Shown piece after piece: positions 8,580 through 10,153 of a DNA stretch of 10,153 bases. The stretch is from a bacterium (GTDB taxonomy: Bacteria > SZUA-79 > Acidulodesulfobacterales > Acidulodesulfobacteraceae): contig JAKAKF010000126.1 in NCBI GenBank assembly GCA_021813595.1, forward strand, positions 1 to 10,153, written 5' to 3'. Each line of letters begins with the position of its first letter. Within the stretch, counting starts at the first letter, position 1. A program made the position numbers and the translations under genes. The notes under the pieces are model-generated. The model was not told the DNA's origin and did not search any database. It saw nothing but the letters and a program-made list of their open reading frames with translations.

Positions 8580-10153
8580 TATCTCCCTCCTTTAATAGCT
8601 CTACGTTGAGGCAAAGGCTCTGTAATTCTTTAATTAAAACATTAAAAGATTCTGGTAAGCCGACTTTAAATGAGTTATCGCCTTTAACTATAGCTTCATA
8701 CATTCTTGTTCTTCCGACCGAATCATCGGATTTTACGGTAAGAAATTCCTGCAGAGTATGTGCGGCACCGTATGCTTCCATTGCCCACACTTCCATTTCT
8801 CCGAGCCTTTGACCTCCAAATTGAGCCTTGCCGCCCAAAGGCTGCTGAGTAACTAAGGAATACGGTCCGGTAGACCTTGCATGTATCTTGTCGTCGACCA
8901 AATGATGCAGTTTAAGCATATACATTATTCCTACCGTAACCTTCCTGTCGAAAGACTCTCCCGTTCTTCCGTCAAAAAGCTCAACCTGTCCTGTTTCATC
9001 GACACCCGATATTTTGAGATAATTTTTAATATCGTTCTCTTTGGCTCCGTCAAAAACCGGAGTAGCCATATACACGCCTTTTTTATATTTTCTTGCTGTT
9101 TCTATTACTTCTTCGTCGTTCAATCCTTTAATAAAATTAGACATAGTAGGTTCGGTAAATATTTCTAACAGTTTTTGCCTTACCGCTTCCGGCCCAAAAT
9201 TATCTTCGATAAGCTTATTTATTTGAACGCCTAAATTATGCGCGGCCCAGCCGAGATGAACCTCTAGTACCTGCCCTACGTTCATTCTCGAAGGAACGCC
9301 GAGCGGATTTAACACCATATCGACTATCCTGCCGTCCTTCATAAAAGGCATATCGTTAAGCGGCAGTATTCTTGAAACTACGCCTTTATTGCCGTGCCTT
9401 CCCGCCATCTTATCGCCGACAGACAATCTTCTTTTTATAGCTATATATACTTTTATCGTTTTTAATACTCCAGGCGGAAGTTCGTCGCCTCTCTGAAGTC
9501 TTTCTATTTTTTCGTCATAGTAAGATTTAAGCAAATCGGCGTCTTCAAGCGAGTCGTCTTCAATTTTTTTTAACCTGTCGTAAATACCTTTTGAATTTCC
9601 TTCAAATTCTAAATTAAAAATATCCTCTTTGGTCAATTTAGCCGCTATAATCTCCGTTATAGCGTCGCCTTTTTTCAAAGAAATAGATTTATGACCGGTC
9701 GACGACAAAGTTATGCCGGATTTAACTTTTTTATTTACTATTAGATGCCTCATCTTATGAAGCGCTTCATTTAAAACGGACTTTTGCTTTGATTCCATTT
9801 CTCTGTTTAAATTTGCAACTTCGACGTCTTCTATTTCTTTTTCCTTAACGTCTTTTTCTATGCCTTTCCTAGAGAAAACTCTTATGTCGACTACTACTCC
9901 TGAAACCCCAGGCGGCACTTTCAAAGACGTATCTTTGACTTCCTTTGCTTTTTCTCCAAATATGGCGCGCAGCAATTTTTCTTCCGGAGTAAGGACGGTT
10001 TCGCCTTTAGGGGTAACTTTTCCTACGAGTATATCCTGGGCTTTTACTTCGGCGCCAATCCTGATGATGCCGTTTTCATCGAGATTTTTCAGTGCGTCTT
10101 CGCTTACGTTAGGAATATCGGCGGTAATTTCTTCTTTTCCGGATTTAGTTTCC
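8569..10153 (-). CDS. rpoB: RNA polymerase subunit beta, C-terminal part (5' end outside window)
   Basis: Beta subunit of the core RNA polymerase, which forms one side of the active-site cleft. Only the last 527 codons are present; the frame stays open to the right edge, so the gene is cut by the window and not truncated in the genome. A TTG at 9975-9973 is an internal leucine in the conserved [10 protein letters not shown] stretch, not a start. Visible landmarks are [10 protein letters not shown] near the fragment start, [16 protein letters not shown], then [12 protein letters not shown], whose two lysines (fragment residues 248 and 256) correspond to E. coli K1065 and K1073 near the active centre, then [12 protein letters not shown] and the C-terminal [18 protein letters not shown] block that packs on beta'. 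Roughly residues 109-219 are a charged, variable insertion matching the SI2 (beta-i9) position of proteobacterial RpoB. The rifampicin-binding region lies upstream, outside the window. The TGA stop lies inside the start of rpoC. Confidence 0.98.
   Translation of the reverse strand, partial: ETKSGKEEITADIPNVSEDALKNLDENGIIRIGAEVKAQDILVGKVTPKGETVLTPEEKLLRAIFGEKAKEVKDTSLKVPPGVSGVVVDIRVFSRKGIEKDVKEKEIEDVEVANLNREMESKQKSVLNEALHKMRHLIVNKKVKSGITLSSTGHKSISLKKGDAITEIIAAKLTKEDIFNLEFEGNSKGIYDRLKKIEDDSLEDADLLKSYYDEKIERLQRGDELPPGVLKTIKVYIAIKRRLSVGDKMAGRHGNKGVVSRILPLNDMPFMKDGRIVDMVLNPLGVPSRMNVGQVLEVHLGWAAHNLGVQINKLIEDNFGPEAVRQKLLEIFTEPTMSNFIKGLNDEEVIETARKYKKGVYMATPVFDGAKENDIKNYLKISGVDETGQVELFDGRTGESFDRKVTVGIMYMLKLHHLVDDKIHARSTGPYSLVTQQPLGGKAQFGGQRLGEMEVWAMEAYGAAHTLQEFLTVKSDDSVGRTRMYEAIVKGDNSFKVGLPESFNVLIKELQSLCLNVELLKEGDNAV
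8585..8593 (-). promoter_or_regulatory. rpoC ribosome binding site inside rpoB
   Basis: The minus strand reads AAAGGAGGG here, containing a full AGGAGG with 6 nt to the rpoC ATG. It lies within the last codons of rpoB. Its strength and spacing support the ATG at 8579, and with it the long acidic N-terminus of RpoC. Confidence 0.9.

Noticed and set aside
9973..9975. TTG as a possible start of a separate 468-residue protein
   Set aside because: It encodes the second leucine of [10 protein letters not shown], and the frame continues upstream with clear RpoB sequence to the window edge.
1..10153. Novel system, mobile element, CRISPR array, tRNA or inserted gene
   Set aside because: Nearly every base belongs to six well-known housekeeping genes with intact motifs; gaps are 13-141 nt and hold no repeat array, inverted terminal repeats or RNA gene.

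Overview
The window is a block of core information-processing genes, all on the minus strand, from a moderately low-GC bacterium (about 40% GC by eye). In transcription order, right to left, it holds the 3' part of rpoB, then rpoC, rpsL, rpsG, fusA and tuf. These genes encode the RNA polymerase beta and beta' subunits, ribosomal proteins S12 and S7, and elongation factors EF-G and EF-Tu. Every gene is intact except rpoB, which is cut by the right edge of the window.

Layout: 10153-8569 is the last 527 codons of rpoB. Its TGA stop overlaps the rpoC start by 11 nt, and rpoC runs 8579-4377. A 141-bp AT-rich gap (4376-4236) carries a near-consensus sigma70-type promoter and the leader of the classical str operon: rpsL (4235-3864), rpsG (3821-3351), fusA (3337-1256) and tuf (1238-48). 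The str genes are separated by only 42, 13 and 17 nt, and each has a clear Shine-Dalgarno sequence. The last 47 nt hold no terminator and end in a purine-rich SD-like sequence, so the cluster probably runs on into another gene beyond the left edge. By synteny this would be rpsJ of the S10 operon.

Organism: RpoC has a long insertion in the trigger loop (SI3-type) and RpoB has an insertion in the SI2/beta-i9 position. Both are typical of Proteobacteria and related Gram-negative phyla, and many residues match E. coli closely. With the continuous rpoB-rpoC-str order, this suggests a proteobacterial or former-deltaproteobacterial (Desulfobacterota-like) lineage. The genus cannot be read from the sequence.

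The genes act together in growth-linked gene expression: RpoB and RpoC build the polymerase core, S12 and S7 are 30S subunit proteins, EF-Tu delivers aminoacyl-tRNA and EF-G drives translocation. I found no mobile element, CRISPR array, RNA gene, defence system or unknown gene, and no sign of a novel biological system. The points worth a second look are modest: an acidic N-terminal extension on RpoC, GTG and TTG starts on the first two str genes, a strong promoter placed directly behind rpoC without a terminator, an unusual histidine in EF-Tu, and a high number of GTCGAC hexamers.
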